From assembly GCF_002245355.1 (NCBI RefSeq), contig NZ_NOWF01000002.1, forward strand, positions 186,001-250,000: 64,000 nucleotides of DNA. Direction: 5' to 3'. The stretch comes from Paludifilum halophilum. GTDB lineage: Bacteria > Bacillota > Bacilli > Thermoactinomycetales > DSM-45169. Every line of letters starts with the position of its first letter. Within the stretch, counting starts at the first letter, position 1. Made by a program: the position numbers and the translations under genes. Under the pieces are notes generated by a model, which had not been told where the DNA came from, made no database searches, and saw only the letters and a list, made by a program, of their open reading frames with translations. Below are positions 25,467 through 35,267 of the stretch, in pieces.

Positions 25467-26570
25467 TCACTTCGGGCGCGATGACCGAATCCGTACCAAT
25501 CCAGCTCCGGTCTGACGCCTCTGTTTCAAGGGCATGGCCCTGGATTTCAACAACCGTTGCAGTGCATCGGGGGAGACTCCGGAAAATCGCTGTTTATAAA
25601 CGGCGGCAGCCCCGCTGACGTGGGGAGCCCCCTGGGAAGTCCCGCTCAGGAAAGCATATTTTCCGGAGGAGTAAGTGCTCAAAATATCCACACCCGGTGC
25701 CGCAATATCCAGAGAAGGCCCCGCAGCCGAAAAGGAAGCCCGACGATTTTCCCTGTCAAGAGCCGCCACAGCGGTGACGGAAGGAATCCGTGCAGGCGCG
25801 TCCACTGTATCCCCCCTTCCTTCCGCATTTCCGTTATTCCCGGCAGCAGCAATGACCAGAGCTCCCTTGCGACGAGCGGCATTCACCGCCCGAACCAATG
25901 CTGAAGGAATGGTACTCCCCGATCCCATACTCAAATTGATAATATCCAATCCGCAATCGAGGCACCAATCAATACCCTGAACCAAAGTGGTGACCGTCCC
26001 CGCCCCGTTTTTATTCAATACTTTGACTGCATAGAGATCGGCGGCGGGAGCCACTCCGACCACACCGCCCCCGCCGGCTCCAGTGGCGGCCACGATCCCG
26101 GCGACATGGGTACCGTGCCCATTATCATCCTGAGGAGAATTTTCCATATCGATGAAGTTGACGCCTCCCCTGATATTCCCTTGCAAATCGGGGTGTTTCA
26201 AGTCGATACCCGTATCCAGAATACCCACACGAATCCCTTTTCCCGCTCTAAAAGACGGGACCCCTCCCCAGATCCGTTCGATATTCCAGAGAATCTTCCG
26301 CTTGGATCGACCAATATCTCCAATACCTTTTTTTCGAATATTAAGACCTATCATTCCTCGGCCGGGAAGGGCAATACGCCGATCTTTCTCCGCCCACAAC
26401 AGATCCGGATCCTGCAGAATCCCCCGTAACTTTGAAGTGGGAACCATCGCCGACACCAAGCCGCTGTAGCGGCTGATATAGTAAATAAAGCCTCCGGCGT
26501 TCCGGATGCGCTTCAAGATTGAATCCCTGCGAGACAAAAACGTATAGAAGGAACGACCTTCTTTACTCAT
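25467..26570 (-). CDS. Subtilisin-like serine protease (S8), no signal peptide
   Basis: 367 residues from ATG 26570 (GGGGTGATTGGT). An N-terminal I9-like propeptide (about 1-75) precedes the catalytic domain with D119 (GILDTGID), H152 (GHGTHVAG), oxyanion N245 (AAGNNG) and S312 (SGTSQGAPHVSG), so the triad is complete. There is no signal peptide, suggesting an intracellular or mother-cell protease. It stands upstream of the four-member small-protein array on the same strand, about 185 bp away. Substrate unknown; the array proteins are an obvious but untested candidate. Confidence 0.9.
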   Translation of the reverse strand: MSKEGRSFYTFLSRRDSILKRIRNAGGFIYYISRYSGLVSAMVPTSKLRGILQDPDLLWAEKDRRIALPGRGMIGLNIRKKGIGDIGRSKRKILWNIERIWGGVPSFRAGKGIRVGILDTGIDLKHPDLQGNIRGGVNFIDMENSPQDDNGHGTHVAGIVAATGAGGGGVVGVAPAADLYAVKVLNKNGAGTVTTLVQGIDWCLDCGLDIINLSMGSGSTIPSALVRAVNAARRKGALVIAAAGNNGNAEGRGDTVDAPARIPSVTAVAALDRENRRASFSAAGPSLDIAAPGVDILSTYSSGKYAFLSGTSQGAPHVSGAAAVYKQRFSGVSPDALQRLLKSRAMPLKQRRQTGAGLVRIRSSRPK

Positions 26571-26799
26571 ACCAATCACCCCATACTACAAGGTATGAAG
26601 AGAGCTTCTCGAAGGTTTGGATGTTTGCTGGTTTCATAGACAGAATGATCCCAATATTGGTTGTACGGGGTGACAGGTAGGTGCGATCGTAATCCGGCTA
26701 TCGGTAAGCTCTCGTATTCCGACCGATTATCCTTTTCATTTATAAGTTCCGGCTGATTGGTAAAAAATGAATGATGTAATGGAGAAAGGGGAGTGAATG

Positions 26800-27888
26800 A
26801 TGTCCACATTTACGATGGTTGGAGATTGGGAAACAAACCCGACATTCAAACCGTTCTCTTCCGGTATTCGCCAGTATATGGTGCAAAACGGATTTCGTTA
26901 TGTACCGGATACCGATCCCGACGTGCAACTGGTTCTCAACTTTGTGGATCCGCGGGATCCACGCCATTTTCGGCGCAAAGGAAAAGGGACCTTTGTCGTC
27001 ACGGTAACCGAGAACGATCAACCGGCCGAGAGTGTCCTTCATACCGGATATCCGATACTGATCCGCTCCCTGGGGAATATGATGATTTATTTGGATCGTT
27101 CCACCGGTACTCCGCGGACCTACTTTGTCACTTTGGAACAAGGATGCTACGAAATCCCCGGGGAACCCGGAGATGCCGGTTACTTCCGACACGTGTTCAA
27201 TCGGTTGCAACCGCTGGCCACATCACAGCTGGTGATCGATAATACCTTTTCACCCGACCTTCCGGAATCATTGTGGGAAGGGGATGAGATTACAGCAAGT
27301 ATCCACCGTGCCGGGAAAAAGCTGGATCAGATGAACCTGCTACCCGCTCCTTTTCCGATCGAAGAACTGCTGCCGCAGAAAGATTACCGGCACATCCAAC
27401 GTCTGTACGGAATCGGCGGACTCAGCTACGGTAATTTGAGCGCCCGTAAAAAGGACAACCGCTTTTGGATGAGTGCCAGGGGAGTTAATAAAGCCAACCT
27501 CCAAAAAATAGGCAAGGACGTGCTGTTAATCAAGGGGTTCGACGCGGAAAGCCCGGCCATTGAAATCAGCGTTCCGCCCCATGTAGAACCCAAACGGGCC
27601 TCTGTCGACGCCATCGAGCACTGGATGATTTACTCGGAACACCCGGAAGTCGGAGCGATCGTCCACATCCACGCTTGGATGGAAGGGATTCCGTCAACCG
27701 AGATTAATTACCCTTGCGGTACAGTCCAGCTGGCCGAAGCGGTAGCCGACCAGATCCGAAAAGCCGATGATCCTTCCCGGGCGGTTGTGGGATTGAAAAA
27801 TCACGGGCTTACCATTACAGGGCGGGACCTGGATGATATTTTTCATCGAATCGAAGGACGGATCATTCCCCAGGTCCCCATGTCGTAA
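26800..27888 (+). CDS. Class II aldolase/adducin protein with extra N-terminal domain
   Basis: 362 residues. The C-terminal half (about 190-355) is a class II aldolase/adducin domain: YGNLSARKKDNRFWMSARGVNK, the zinc-type HIHAWMEG, and GLKNHGLTITG. The first 170 residues form a separate domain (GDWETNPTFKPFSSGIRQYMVQNGFRYV..) that I do not recognise, so the arrangement is unusual. Start at the second of two ATGs (26797, 26800), behind AAAGGGGAG. It is followed 11 bp later by an SDR gene, probably in one operon. Confidence 0.75.
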   Translation: MSTFTMVGDWETNPTFKPFSSGIRQYMVQNGFRYVPDTDPDVQLVLNFVDPRDPRHFRRKGKGTFVVTVTENDQPAESVLHTGYPILIRSLGNMMIYLDRSTGTPRTYFVTLEQGCYEIPGEPGDAGYFRHVFNRLQPLATSQLVIDNTFSPDLPESLWEGDEITASIHRAGKKLDQMNLLPAPFPIEELLPQKDYRHIQRLYGIGGLSYGNLSARKKDNRFWMSARGVNKANLQKIGKDVLLIKGFDAESPAIEISVPPHVEPKRASVDAIEHWMIYSEHPEVGAIVHIHAWMEGIPSTEINYPCGTVQLAEAVADQIRKADDPSRAVVGLKNHGLTITGRDLDDIFHRIEGRIIPQVPMS

Positions 27889-27899
27889 AGGGGATAAAT

Positions 27900-28721
27900 A
27901 TGAACCAACGAATCGTTCTTTTAACCGGGGCTTCCAGCGGAATTGGGAAAGAAATCGCCAGGCAACTGGTTCAAAGGGGGGATTTTCCGATCCTGGTGGC
28001 ACGAAAGGCGGATCCATTGAAGAGGTTGACAGAAGAACTGGGATCCTGTGATTTTTTCCCTTGCGATGTGACCCAACAAAAACAGGTTCACCGTCTCGCA
28101 GAGGAAGTGATTGCCCGGTACGGCCGTGTCGATGTGCTGATCAATAATGCGGGATACGGTCGTTTTGGAGGATTGATGGATCTATCGATCTCCGACTATG
28201 AAGGAATGATGGAAACCAACTACTTGGGTACCGTCCGCCTTACGCGGGCGGTTCTTCCCCACATGTTCAGGCGGGGGGCCGGCCGTATCATCAATATCGC
28301 TTCGGTGGCCGGACTGACGGGATCTCCGAACCTGGGGGCCTATAGTGCTTCAAAGTTTGCTCTGATCGGTTTTTCCGAATCACTCAGACTGGAGTCCGCC
28401 CCCCTCATTCAAGTGGGGGTTTTATGCCCGGGACCCGTACAAACGCCTTTTTTCCGGGGAACCGACCCTTCTCAACTCTTTCCCGGTTGGATCGTTTCCC
28501 AATTGCTCGATGCACATACAGTCGCTCGTTACGCCGTTCGCATGATCGATCGTCCTCGATTGAAAGTAATTCCTCGGAGAATGAGTTGGGCAGTGAAAGT
28601 ACGAAATATCGCTCCGGAGTTTTATATGTGGGCCACAAAAAAGATGTATGAATCCTTTCAAAGGAAAAAGCGGATGACGACCGTTTACGAATCAAACGGC
28701 CCTTCCAGGAGCGGGCGGTAG
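27900..28721 (+). CDS. Short-chain dehydrogenase/reductase
   Basis: 273 residues, classical SDR. Cofactor loop TGASSGIGKEIA (residues 9-20), NNAGYG near 84, catalytic Ser in NIASVAG and Tyr/Lys in YSASK. The C-terminal extension with basic helices (RRMSWAVKVRNI..) resembles membrane-associated DltE/YqjQ-type members. Substrate cannot be inferred. Upstream aldolase gene and downstream lipid kinase gene lie close on the same strand. Confidence 0.86.
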   Translation: MNQRIVLLTGASSGIGKEIARQLVQRGDFPILVARKADPLKRLTEELGSCDFFPCDVTQQKQVHRLAEEVIARYGRVDVLINNAGYGRFGGLMDLSISDYEGMMETNYLGTVRLTRAVLPHMFRRGAGRIINIASVAGLTGSPNLGAYSASKFALIGFSESLRLESAPLIQVGVLCPGPVQTPFFRGTDPSQLFPGWIVSQLLDAHTVARYAVRMIDRPRLKVIPRRMSWAVKVRNIAPEFYMWATKKMYESFQRKKRMTTVYESNGPSRSGR

Positions 28722-28778
28722 AACATAGGTCTGAAATCATGTTTGTTACGATCTTCTGAATGGGCAGGGGATGTACGA

Positions 28779-29651
28779 ATGCGTTTGTTTATTGTAAACC
28801 CGGTCGCGGGTAACGGTCGGGGACGAAAAGTTTGGTCTCAGGTGGAACAAACATTGCAGAGGAAACAAATCCCGTATCATGTCCGATTCACGGAACGCCC
28901 CGGCCATGCCGGAGAAATAGCCCGTTCCGACGCGTCCCGGGGGGATTTGACCGCGATTGTCGCCGTCGGCGGTGACGGAACCGTGCATGAGGTGGGAAAC
29001 GGACTGGTCGGTACCCAGGTGCCTGTTGGCTTTATTCCGGCAGGTTCGGGGAACGACTTTTCTTTGGCCCAGGAAATCCCTGACGACCCGGGAAAAGCTT
29101 TGGAACGGGTTTTAGAACACCGGGTTCGCCGGGTGGATACGGCGAATATCGGTGGCCGAACCATGATCGGCTTCGCCGGCATCGGATTTGACGGACGAGT
29201 GGCCCAAACCGTCAACCGTTTTCCTTTCAAACACTGGTTGGGCCGGTTGAATTATGTGCTGGGTGCCCTTCAAGTATGGGTTGGATTCCGCCCCATCGAA
29301 GTATCTCTGACTGTCGACGGCAAACCATACGACTATTCGGCCGTCTGGCTGATCGCCATTACCAACACCCCTTATTATGGAGGGGGAATGAAAATCTGCC
29401 CCCATGCTTGCCATGATGACGGTCAGCTGGATATCTGCTGTGTAAACAATCTGTCTCGAAACGAGTTTTTGCGAATTTTCCCATCCGTTTTCAAAGGGAA
29501 GCATATCAGCCATCCTTCCGTCACCCTGTTGCGCGGTAAAGAAATCACTCTCTCATCGGAAAGTCAGCTGGCGATGCATGTCGATGGAGAGACGATCGGT
29601 CAGCCCCCTTCGTCGATTACTGTCCAACCCGAATCGCTATGGGTGTTATAG
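28779..29651 (+). CDS. Diacylglycerol kinase family lipid kinase
   Basis: 290 residues from ATG 28779 (GCAGGGGATGTACGA). The DAGK catalytic motif GGDGTVHEVGNGL is near residue 65, with GSGNDFSLA following. The C-terminal half holds the YegS/DAGK beta-sandwich (YGGGMKICPHACHDDGQLDI). It phosphorylates a lipid such as diacylglycerol with ATP. The frame is open upstream to 28743, but the domain begins at the chosen ATG. Confidence 0.88.
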   Translation: MRLFIVNPVAGNGRGRKVWSQVEQTLQRKQIPYHVRFTERPGHAGEIARSDASRGDLTAIVAVGGDGTVHEVGNGLVGTQVPVGFIPAGSGNDFSLAQEIPDDPGKALERVLEHRVRRVDTANIGGRTMIGFAGIGFDGRVAQTVNRFPFKHWLGRLNYVLGALQVWVGFRPIEVSLTVDGKPYDYSAVWLIAITNTPYYGGGMKICPHACHDDGQLDICCVNNLSRNEFLRIFPSVFKGKHISHPSVTLLRGKEITLSSESQLAMHVDGETIGQPPSSITVQPESLWVL

Positions 29652-29658
29652 CCCTTTT

Positions 29659-29904
29659 TCAGTCCTCGTCCCACTCCCGCCAATAAGGGTTTCCGTACCG
29701 GACCAACCCCTGCATCAACCCGAAGGAAACAATCGCCAACCCCAAATAGGTCCAAACGCCAAATCCGAGTTGAAACGGATCGATTCCCAGTATCAAGTCG
29801 GATAGACAGGACTCCAGACTTAAGACCAAAATCCCCCCGAGCAATGCCAGGATTCCATCGTGCAGATAGAAGGTGAGACTTTTTCTCTCCTTTTTCCGTT
29901 CCAT
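29659..29904 (-). CDS. Small two-helix membrane protein
   Basis: 81 residues from ATG 29904. A basic head (MERKKERKS) precedes two hydrophobic segments (GILALLGGILVLSLE; WTYLGLAIVSFGLMQG) and a charged tail WREWDED. No family recognised. It converges on the lipid kinase gene with 7 bp between stops. Confidence 0.55.
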   Translation of the reverse strand: MERKKERKSLTFYLHDGILALLGGILVLSLESCLSDLILGIDPFQLGFGVWTYLGLAIVSFGLMQGLVRYGNPYWREWDED

Positions 29905-30034
29905 CAATGAACCCCCACTGTGTATCCTTTACACTCATTTTGCTTTCCGAGCGATGGGTTATACACGGGCAGCGGAATTCATCAAAAAACCGCCCCGCTT
30001 TTCGAGTGGAAAAACAGAGCGGTCGTACCCATGT

Positions 30035-30280
30035 TTATGAATCTTTCTCTTCAGACACATAAACGATGGCGTCGATCCGAATAGCCCCGGGTTCGGGAAT
30101 CAACCCGGCACGCTCTAGGACCTGTCTGGTCATTAACGATAACGGGGTGCGGAAACTGATTTCCGACTGCGCGCCGGGTTGCCCTCCACAAATGTGGAAC
30201 CCAACCCCAAGCCACCAAGGATATGCTCAATCAACAAGGCTATCGAGTGCCCCTCTGAGAATCCTTCCAAAAAGACAGAA
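30035..30280 (-). pseudogene. Decayed gene fragment, frameshifted, family unknown
   Basis: Two abutting minus-strand frames look like coding sequence: LEGFSEGHSIALLIEHI followed by LGGLGLGSTFVEGNP in one, then GAQSEISFRTPLSLMTRQ and VLERAGLIPEPGAIRIDAIV in the next, ending at stop 30035. A one-base shift near 30155 would join them. No start or ribosome binding site is evident. It lies just after aroF and may be what remains of a downstream operon gene. Confidence 0.35.
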
Positions 30281-30300
30281 CAAAGTTGCCTAAAGGGGCA

Positions 30301-31320
30301 CTAGCCTTTACAAGATTCCTGTTTCCGGGGTCGGAAGGCCGCCAGTTCCTCCATCATGGCCGAAAAATTGGACAGGGTCAGAGACTGAGGACCGTCGGAG
30401 ACAGCTTCTTCCGGACGGGGATGAACCTCGACCATCAGTCCGTCTGCCCCGGCGGCCAATGCTGCCTTGGACATTGCTTCGACATACCGCCATTTGCCGG
30501 TTCCATGGCTGGGGTCCACAATGATCGGCAGATGACTCAAGTGTTTGACCGCCGGTACCGCATTCAGGTCCAACGTATTTCGGGTATGGGTTTCAAAAGT
30601 GCGGATTCCCCGTTCGCACAGAATCACATTCGGATTTCCCTCACTGAGAATGTACTCCGCCGACATCAACCACTCTTCAATGGTGGCGGACAAGCCCCGT
30701 TTCAACAAAACCGGCTTATTCATCCGTCCGACTTTTTTCAGCAGATGGAAGTTTTGCATATTACGGGCTCCCATCTGGAGGATGTCCACATATTCAGCGA
30801 CCCGGTCCAAATTTTCCGGGTCCATCACTTCGGAAATCACCGGCAGACCCGTCATTTCCCGGGCCTTGGCCAGAAGTTTCAATCCCTCTTCCCCCAACCC
30901 CTGAAAGGAGTAGGGAGAAGAACGGGGTTTAAAAGCACCGCCCCGGAGAAGTGCTCCCCCCGCATCCTTGACCGACCGGGCAGTCTCCAGAATCTGCTCT
31001 TCACTTTCCACAGAACAGGGGCCAGCGATCACCACCGGATCCGGACCGCCGATAGACACATCCCCTACCCGTATCCGGGTCGGCTCAGGATGGAAAGAAC
31101 GGCCGGCCAGTTTGTAGGGTTCACTGACCGGGACCACTTTCTCCACTCCGTCAAAGCGCTCCACCGGCAGTTGGGATAAGGTTTCTTTACCGCCAATCAG
31201 ACCGAGAATCGTTTTATCAACGCCCTTGGAATAATGAATTTGCACTCCCTTTTCTTCCAGACTTTGAACGATACGGTCCACCTGCTCCCGGGTTGCATTC
31301 GGCTCCAACACGATAATCAT
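30301..31320 (-). CDS. aroF: DAHP synthase (AroF, type I-beta with N-terminal regulatory domain)
   Basis: 339 residues from ATG 31320 (AGGGAGGTCATCGGA). The N-terminal ferredoxin-like regulatory domain ([18 protein letters not shown], about 1-75) is joined to the DAHP synthase barrel: [54 protein letters not shown]. It condenses PEP and erythrose 4-phosphate, the first step of aromatic amino-acid synthesis. A T-box leader stands upstream, so expression depends on tRNA charging. The frame is open further upstream only because it crosses the leader. Confidence 0.93.
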   Translation of the reverse strand: MIIVLEPNATREQVDRIVQSLEEKGVQIHYSKGVDKTILGLIGGKETLSQLPVERFDGVEKVVPVSEPYKLAGRSFHPEPTRIRVGDVSIGGPDPVVIAGPCSVESEEQILETARSVKDAGGALLRGGAFKPRSSPYSFQGLGEEGLKLLAKAREMTGLPVISEVMDPENLDRVAEYVDILQMGARNMQNFHLLKKVGRMNKPVLLKRGLSATIEEWLMSAEYILSEGNPNVILCERGIRTFETHTRNTLDLNAVPAVKHLSHLPIIVDPSHGTGKWRYVEAMSKAALAAGADGLMVEVHPRPEEAVSDGPQSLTLSNFSAMMEELAAFRPRKQESCKG

Positions 31321-31340
31321 TCCGATGACCTCCCTTTTTC

Positions 31341-31625
31341 TTAAATAAAAAAATCCCCGCCCCCATAAAGGGACGAGGAGTCTCGCGGTACCACCCTTTT
31401 TGAATCGCCGAACGATTCCACCTTCGTAACGCCCCCGAAAGGGGGACGTGCCATCCAGATATCGGTGGGCTCCGGACCGACCTATGACCGCCAAGGTTTC
31501 AGCCGTCTGCTCCAAGGGTGTAATTCGCACAGCAGGGCGATACCGGTTCACAGCTGACCACCGGCTCTCTGGGATCGCTCCCTGCCGACTACTTTCCCTC
31601 TTCAACGCGTCTAAGTATAAAAATG
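31341..31625 (-). ncRNA. T-box leader of aroF (probably tyrosine)
   Basis: The minus strand holds the T-box core AGGGTGGTACCGCG (31384-31397), followed by an intrinsic terminator (CTCGTCCC TTTAT GGGGGCGGGG with T7, 31345-31377). Stem I shows AGAGAGCCGGTGG and TGTGAACCGG segments, and the distal part GCGAATTACACCCTTGGAGC. In that position TAC is the likely specifier, a tyrosine codon, which fits aroF. Uncharged tRNA would favour antitermination. Confidence 0.88.
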
Positions 31626-31640
31626 ATTTTGATTAACTTA

Positions 31641-31904
31641 TCATGAACCCTCGGAATTGTCAACGGGGTTTCTCTCTTCCATATCGACCCATCCGTACCG
31701 TTTCTCCGTCATCTCCAGTCCCCGCTGCATCAGACCCGACAATTGGCTGCACAATTTCAAACCCGCATCAATCTGTTCTTCCCTGCTTCGTCCCGACTGT
31801 TCCAGCCATTGAGCCACCCGAGCCGAAATCTCCGCCTGGGATTCCATTAAACGGGCCAAGGCCTCCTCTTTGCGAACCATCGCCCGCAACCAGGATTGTC
31901 GCAA
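31641..31904 (-). CDS. Small helical hypothetical protein
   Basis: 87 residues, starting TTG 31904 after AAAGGATGCTGAAGGA. The product is helical and charged (EEALARLMESQAEISARVAQWLEQ..), with no membrane segment. No family recognised. Its stop is about 15 bp from the start of the T-box leader region, so the two transcripts are close. Confidence 0.5.
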   Translation of the reverse strand: MRQSWLRAMVRKEEALARLMESQAEISARVAQWLEQSGRSREEQIDAGLKLCSQLSGLMQRGLEMTEKRYGWVDMEERNPVDNSEGS

Positions 31905-32134
31905 TCCTTCAGCATCCTTTCTCCATGGAACACCGGAATCCGAAAAATCGCCGGGTGGATCCGGTCGAAAGAAAGGCGCATCTGTGAGTTGTCGTCAGTC
32001 TTTCATCAGAATCCCCGCCTTTTCATCCTACAGGATATGAGCCTAATAAAACCGATGTGAAACGATAAAAAAGCATTCCAGCCGCCGATTCTGTGATAGG
32101 ATAGAATCAGATTCCAAACCATGAGAAAAAGGCG

Positions 32135-32905
32135 GTGAATCCCATTCTCATCTCCTTTGACCTGGACCACACCCTGATGGTTAATCCCTTTCGCCGCTGG
32201 GTTTTTCCGGATGTCGATAAAGCTGTACATCCCTTGCTGTCCTCCGGCGGAGGGACGCCGGTACGGCGAATGGTGCAAGAACACCTGGACCGGCTGGCCC
32301 GACGGGAGTGGGTATCCGCCTACGACTGGGATGATATCCTTCGGACGATCACCGGGGAAAAGAAGAGCCATTTACCCTTTACCGTAGAAGATCGGGTCCG
32401 GCACTACGCCAAACCGGGCAGAGTATGGCTTTTTGCCGACGTCCTCCCCGTTCTGAATCGTCTCCATTCTCAAGGGGTTCGCATGGTTGCAGCCACGAAC
32501 GGATGGGAAAAATACCAGCGGCCGGTAACCGATTGTCTGGGAATCACTCGTTATTTGGATTCATTCCATACTCCGGACACCCGGGGTTTTGCCAAGCCGC
32601 ATCCGGATTTTTTCGATTTTCCGAACGGCCATCCGCTGGTTCACATCGGAGACCGGATCGACCAGGACATCGCCGGGGCGAATCGGGCAAAGGTGGTTTC
32701 TGTCTGGATTAACAGACATCTAACAGAAGAATGGAGGCTTCGGTCACTAAAAGAGCGCCGCACCCACCCGGATTTTCCGCACTTGGTTCACCGACAGCTG
32801 AAACAGGAGGGGTGGGAGGATTCCCCTTCCGATGAACAGATCCCCGATTATCTGATCACCTCTTTGGAGGAATTGGAAAAGGTTTTAAACCTTATGCATC
32901 CTTGA
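32135..32905 (+). CDS. HAD-superfamily hydrolase
   Basis: 256 residues. HAD motif I is FDLDHTLM at residues 8-15, motif II AATNGW near 120, and motif IV HIGDRIDQDIAGANRA near 170-185. An inserted helical cap lies between residues 20 and 95. Phosphatase activity is expected; substrate unknown. GTG 32135 is the only start near the conserved N-terminus, with AAAAAGGCG directly upstream. Confidence 0.82.
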   Translation: MNPILISFDLDHTLMVNPFRRWVFPDVDKAVHPLLSSGGGTPVRRMVQEHLDRLARREWVSAYDWDDILRTITGEKKSHLPFTVEDRVRHYAKPGRVWLFADVLPVLNRLHSQGVRMVAATNGWEKYQRPVTDCLGITRYLDSFHTPDTRGFAKPHPDFFDFPNGHPLVHIGDRIDQDIAGANRAKVVSVWINRHLTEEWRLRSLKERRTHPDFPHLVHRQLKQEGWEDSPSDEQIPDYLITSLEELEKVLNLMHP

Positions 32906-33034
32906 TTCACAAAAGGCGACTTCTAAAAGCGTTGGGTCGGAGTTGGGTCCCACACTCCGTTTCGTAGTTCTTACAAGCCAAAGGCACTCCGTGTCATAGG
33001 GACACTGGCAAGAAAGTCGGCTTGTTTACCTCTT

Positions 33035-33694
33035 CTATCGGATCAGGGGTTCCGGACTGGGAATCGCATCATGTTGTGAAGAATCCCCCCGGTCCGCCGC
33101 CTGGATAAAAAGGCGGGCCAAGGCATCATATCCCTGTTGGTTGGGATGTACTTCGTCAAAGAAAAAGTCGCGGCGATGCAAAAAGGAATCAAAGGGGTCG
33201 ATCAATTGGACGCGGTTCTTTTTACAGATCTCCCGATAAGCCCGGTTCACGGAACGAAGAACACGGGAGCCCAAGAGAAAACCCATCTCATAAGCGGGTA
33301 GCGGCAGGTAAAAACCGAGCATATAAATCGTCGCGGAATCGTTGGCCTGACGCACCAATTGCAGCAGCTGTTCCACTTGGGCCCTGACACGGCGCATCGT
33401 TCGAACCAGTTCCATGAAATGACGTCCGGATTCGTACCAGTCGATAAAATCGCATCCACCGGTGGTAATGGTTATATGCGACACCCGGGGCAGAAGCTTC
33501 CGAATGGCGGGGGTTTCGATCAAGGAATAGAGTTCCAATGAAGTAAGGCCGGAGATCCCCATGTTTCGCATGCGGCACCGTTCTGACACCTTGATGTGGC
33601 GAAAATACTGTGCGGCGAAGCAGGAATCCGGCCTCGCCGCCCCAACCCCTTCCGTCAAGGAATCTCCCAGGGCAAGATAGGTAATCGGCTTCAT
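33035..33694 (-). CDS. SGNH/GDSL hydrolase
   Basis: 219 residues. The catalytic serine block is ALGDSLTEG (residues 8-16), followed by the Gly block (MGISGLTS) and a C-terminal DEVHPNQQGYD carrying the Asp-His pair. No signal peptide. Esterase or lipase activity is expected. Confidence 0.88.
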   Translation of the reverse strand: MKPITYLALGDSLTEGVGAARPDSCFAAQYFRHIKVSERCRMRNMGISGLTSLELYSLIETPAIRKLLPRVSHITITTGGCDFIDWYESGRHFMELVRTMRRVRAQVEQLLQLVRQANDSATIYMLGFYLPLPAYEMGFLLGSRVLRSVNRAYREICKKNRVQLIDPFDSFLHRRDFFFDEVHPNQQGYDALARLFIQAADRGDSSQHDAIPSPEPLIR

Positions 33695-33770
33695 TGCGCC
33701 TCCCTCCCCGGTTCCGTCTTGTTAGGCGGTATCACCCTCCTTTAACCTTCCATGATGATAACCCTTTTAT

Positions 33771-35084
33771 TCAGCCCAGCAAGAGCAATCCCGTTCCAAT
33801 GATGAACCCGGAGTAGAAAAGGATCAACAGGCAAAAGCCCATGATGTCCCGGGCACTCAGTTTGGCAATCGCCAGCAGGGGGAGAGCCCAAAAAGGCTGA
33901 ATCATATTAGTCCAGGCGTCTCCCCAGGCGACGGCCATCGTCGTTTTGGACGGGGTCACTCCCAAGGCTTCCCCGGCAGGGAGCATAATCGTTCCCTGAA
34001 CCGCCCACTGTCCTCCTCCCGAAGGTACAAACAGATTGAACAACCCGGCACTGAGGAAAGCAAACAAAGGAAAGGTCGTTCCATCAGCTACGCTGATAAA
34101 CAGCCGGGAAATCTGTTCACCCAGTCCGGACAAGGCCATCATCCCCATGATCCCTGCATAAAAAGGAAACTGCAAAATAATGCCTCCGGTCTTTTTCACT
34201 GCATCTCCCAAGGCGTTTAAATAGTGACGAGGGGTTTGATGAAGGAGAATTCCCAACATCAAGAAGCTGAAATTGACGATGTTGAGATCCAGCTGTCCCC
34301 CGTTGTCAGCGACAAACAAAAGGATATAGACGAGTCCCATCCCACCAATCAACCGGGAGATCCACGGGTACATCTCCAGTTTTTCAGCAGGAGTGGCTGG
34401 CGTCTCCCGGATGGCTGAAGAGGCGGTTTCATCCTCCAGCAGGGATGGATCGACCTGTACCCGTTCCGACTCCTTCGGTTGCATCCAGCGAACGAACAAG
34501 GGCAAGGTAAAGATCAACACGATAACCGGGATCAGGGTGAACCCAGCGAAAATCGTTTCCGAAGTGGGAACGAGTACTCCGAAGGAATCGTCGGTGGCTA
34601 TCTTAAGGGGAATCGAACCGGAAAGACCGCTGTGCCAAACAATAAACCCGGCATACGCGCCGGCCACCAACAACCGATAATCGGCACGGGGCACTCTTTT
34701 CGCCACTTCCTTAGCGAAAAGAGCGCCGACGACCAGGCCGAACCCCCAGTTGATCCAACTGGCCACCGCGCCAACCCAAGTCGTCAACATCACCGCCTGC
34801 CCCGGTTTTTTCGCCACTCCCGCAAACCTTTTCAACCCTCGCCGGATGAAAGGCGCTTGTGCCAAAACATGTCCAGTCACCAAAATCAGGACCATTTGCA
34901 TCGTAAACTCCAAAAGTCCCCAGAACCCTTCCCCCCAATACCGAATCATCTTGACTGGTCCGGTATCGGTAGCAAAGACACCCAGAAAATAGACAACAAA
35001 CGTAAGCAGAACAGCAAACAAAAAAGGATCGGGAAGAAACCGCTGCACCAATCGGACAGAAAATTTAGTTAATTGTTGAAACAA
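33771..35084 (-). CDS. AtoE-family short-chain fatty acid transporter
   Basis: 437 residues with about ten membrane segments. The family stretches FLPDPFLFAVLLTFVV, ASWINWGFGLVVGALFAKEVA, AGFIVWHSGLSGSIPL and PSGGGQWAVQGTIM identify the AtoE/TIGR00366 group, which transport short-chain fatty acids such as butyrate. It is monocistronic. A degenerate cre-like site lies about 50 bp upstream. Confidence 0.88.
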   Translation of the reverse strand: MFQQLTKFSVRLVQRFLPDPFLFAVLLTFVVYFLGVFATDTGPVKMIRYWGEGFWGLLEFTMQMVLILVTGHVLAQAPFIRRGLKRFAGVAKKPGQAVMLTTWVGAVASWINWGFGLVVGALFAKEVAKRVPRADYRLLVAGAYAGFIVWHSGLSGSIPLKIATDDSFGVLVPTSETIFAGFTLIPVIVLIFTLPLFVRWMQPKESERVQVDPSLLEDETASSAIRETPATPAEKLEMYPWISRLIGGMGLVYILLFVADNGGQLDLNIVNFSFLMLGILLHQTPRHYLNALGDAVKKTGGIILQFPFYAGIMGMMALSGLGEQISRLFISVADGTTFPLFAFLSAGLFNLFVPSGGGQWAVQGTIMLPAGEALGVTPSKTTMAVAWGDAWTNMIQPFWALPLLAIAKLSARDIMGFCLLILFYSGFIIGTGLLLLG

Positions 35085-35128
35085 CCTGTCTTCCTCCTCT
35101 CCCGTTGTTTATGAACCTGTCGCCGGGT

Positions 35129-35145
35129 CTTTTGAAGCGCTTTCA
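35129..35145. promoter_or_regulatory. Possible CcpA (cre) site
   Basis: TTTTGAAGCGCTTTCAT differs from the palindromic cre TGAAAGCGCTTTCA by one missing base. Position upstream of a carbon-source transporter is plausible. Confidence 0.35.
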
Positions 35146-35228
35146 TTTTTCCGGTAAAGGAACTCAATTTTTTGTTTATTAAAATCATATTATCCCGGAT
35201 TCTTCTCTTCTTCAACCGGGAGCAACAG

Positions 35229-35263
35229 AAAAAACGGGCGGTTAACCGGTTAACCCCCCGTTC
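35229..35263 (-). terminator. Terminator of the gene at 35268-35453
   Basis: On minus, ACGGGGGGTTAA and TTAACCGCCCGT pair across CCGG (one mismatch), followed by six T. Confidence 0.8.
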
Positions 35264-35267
35264 TCTG

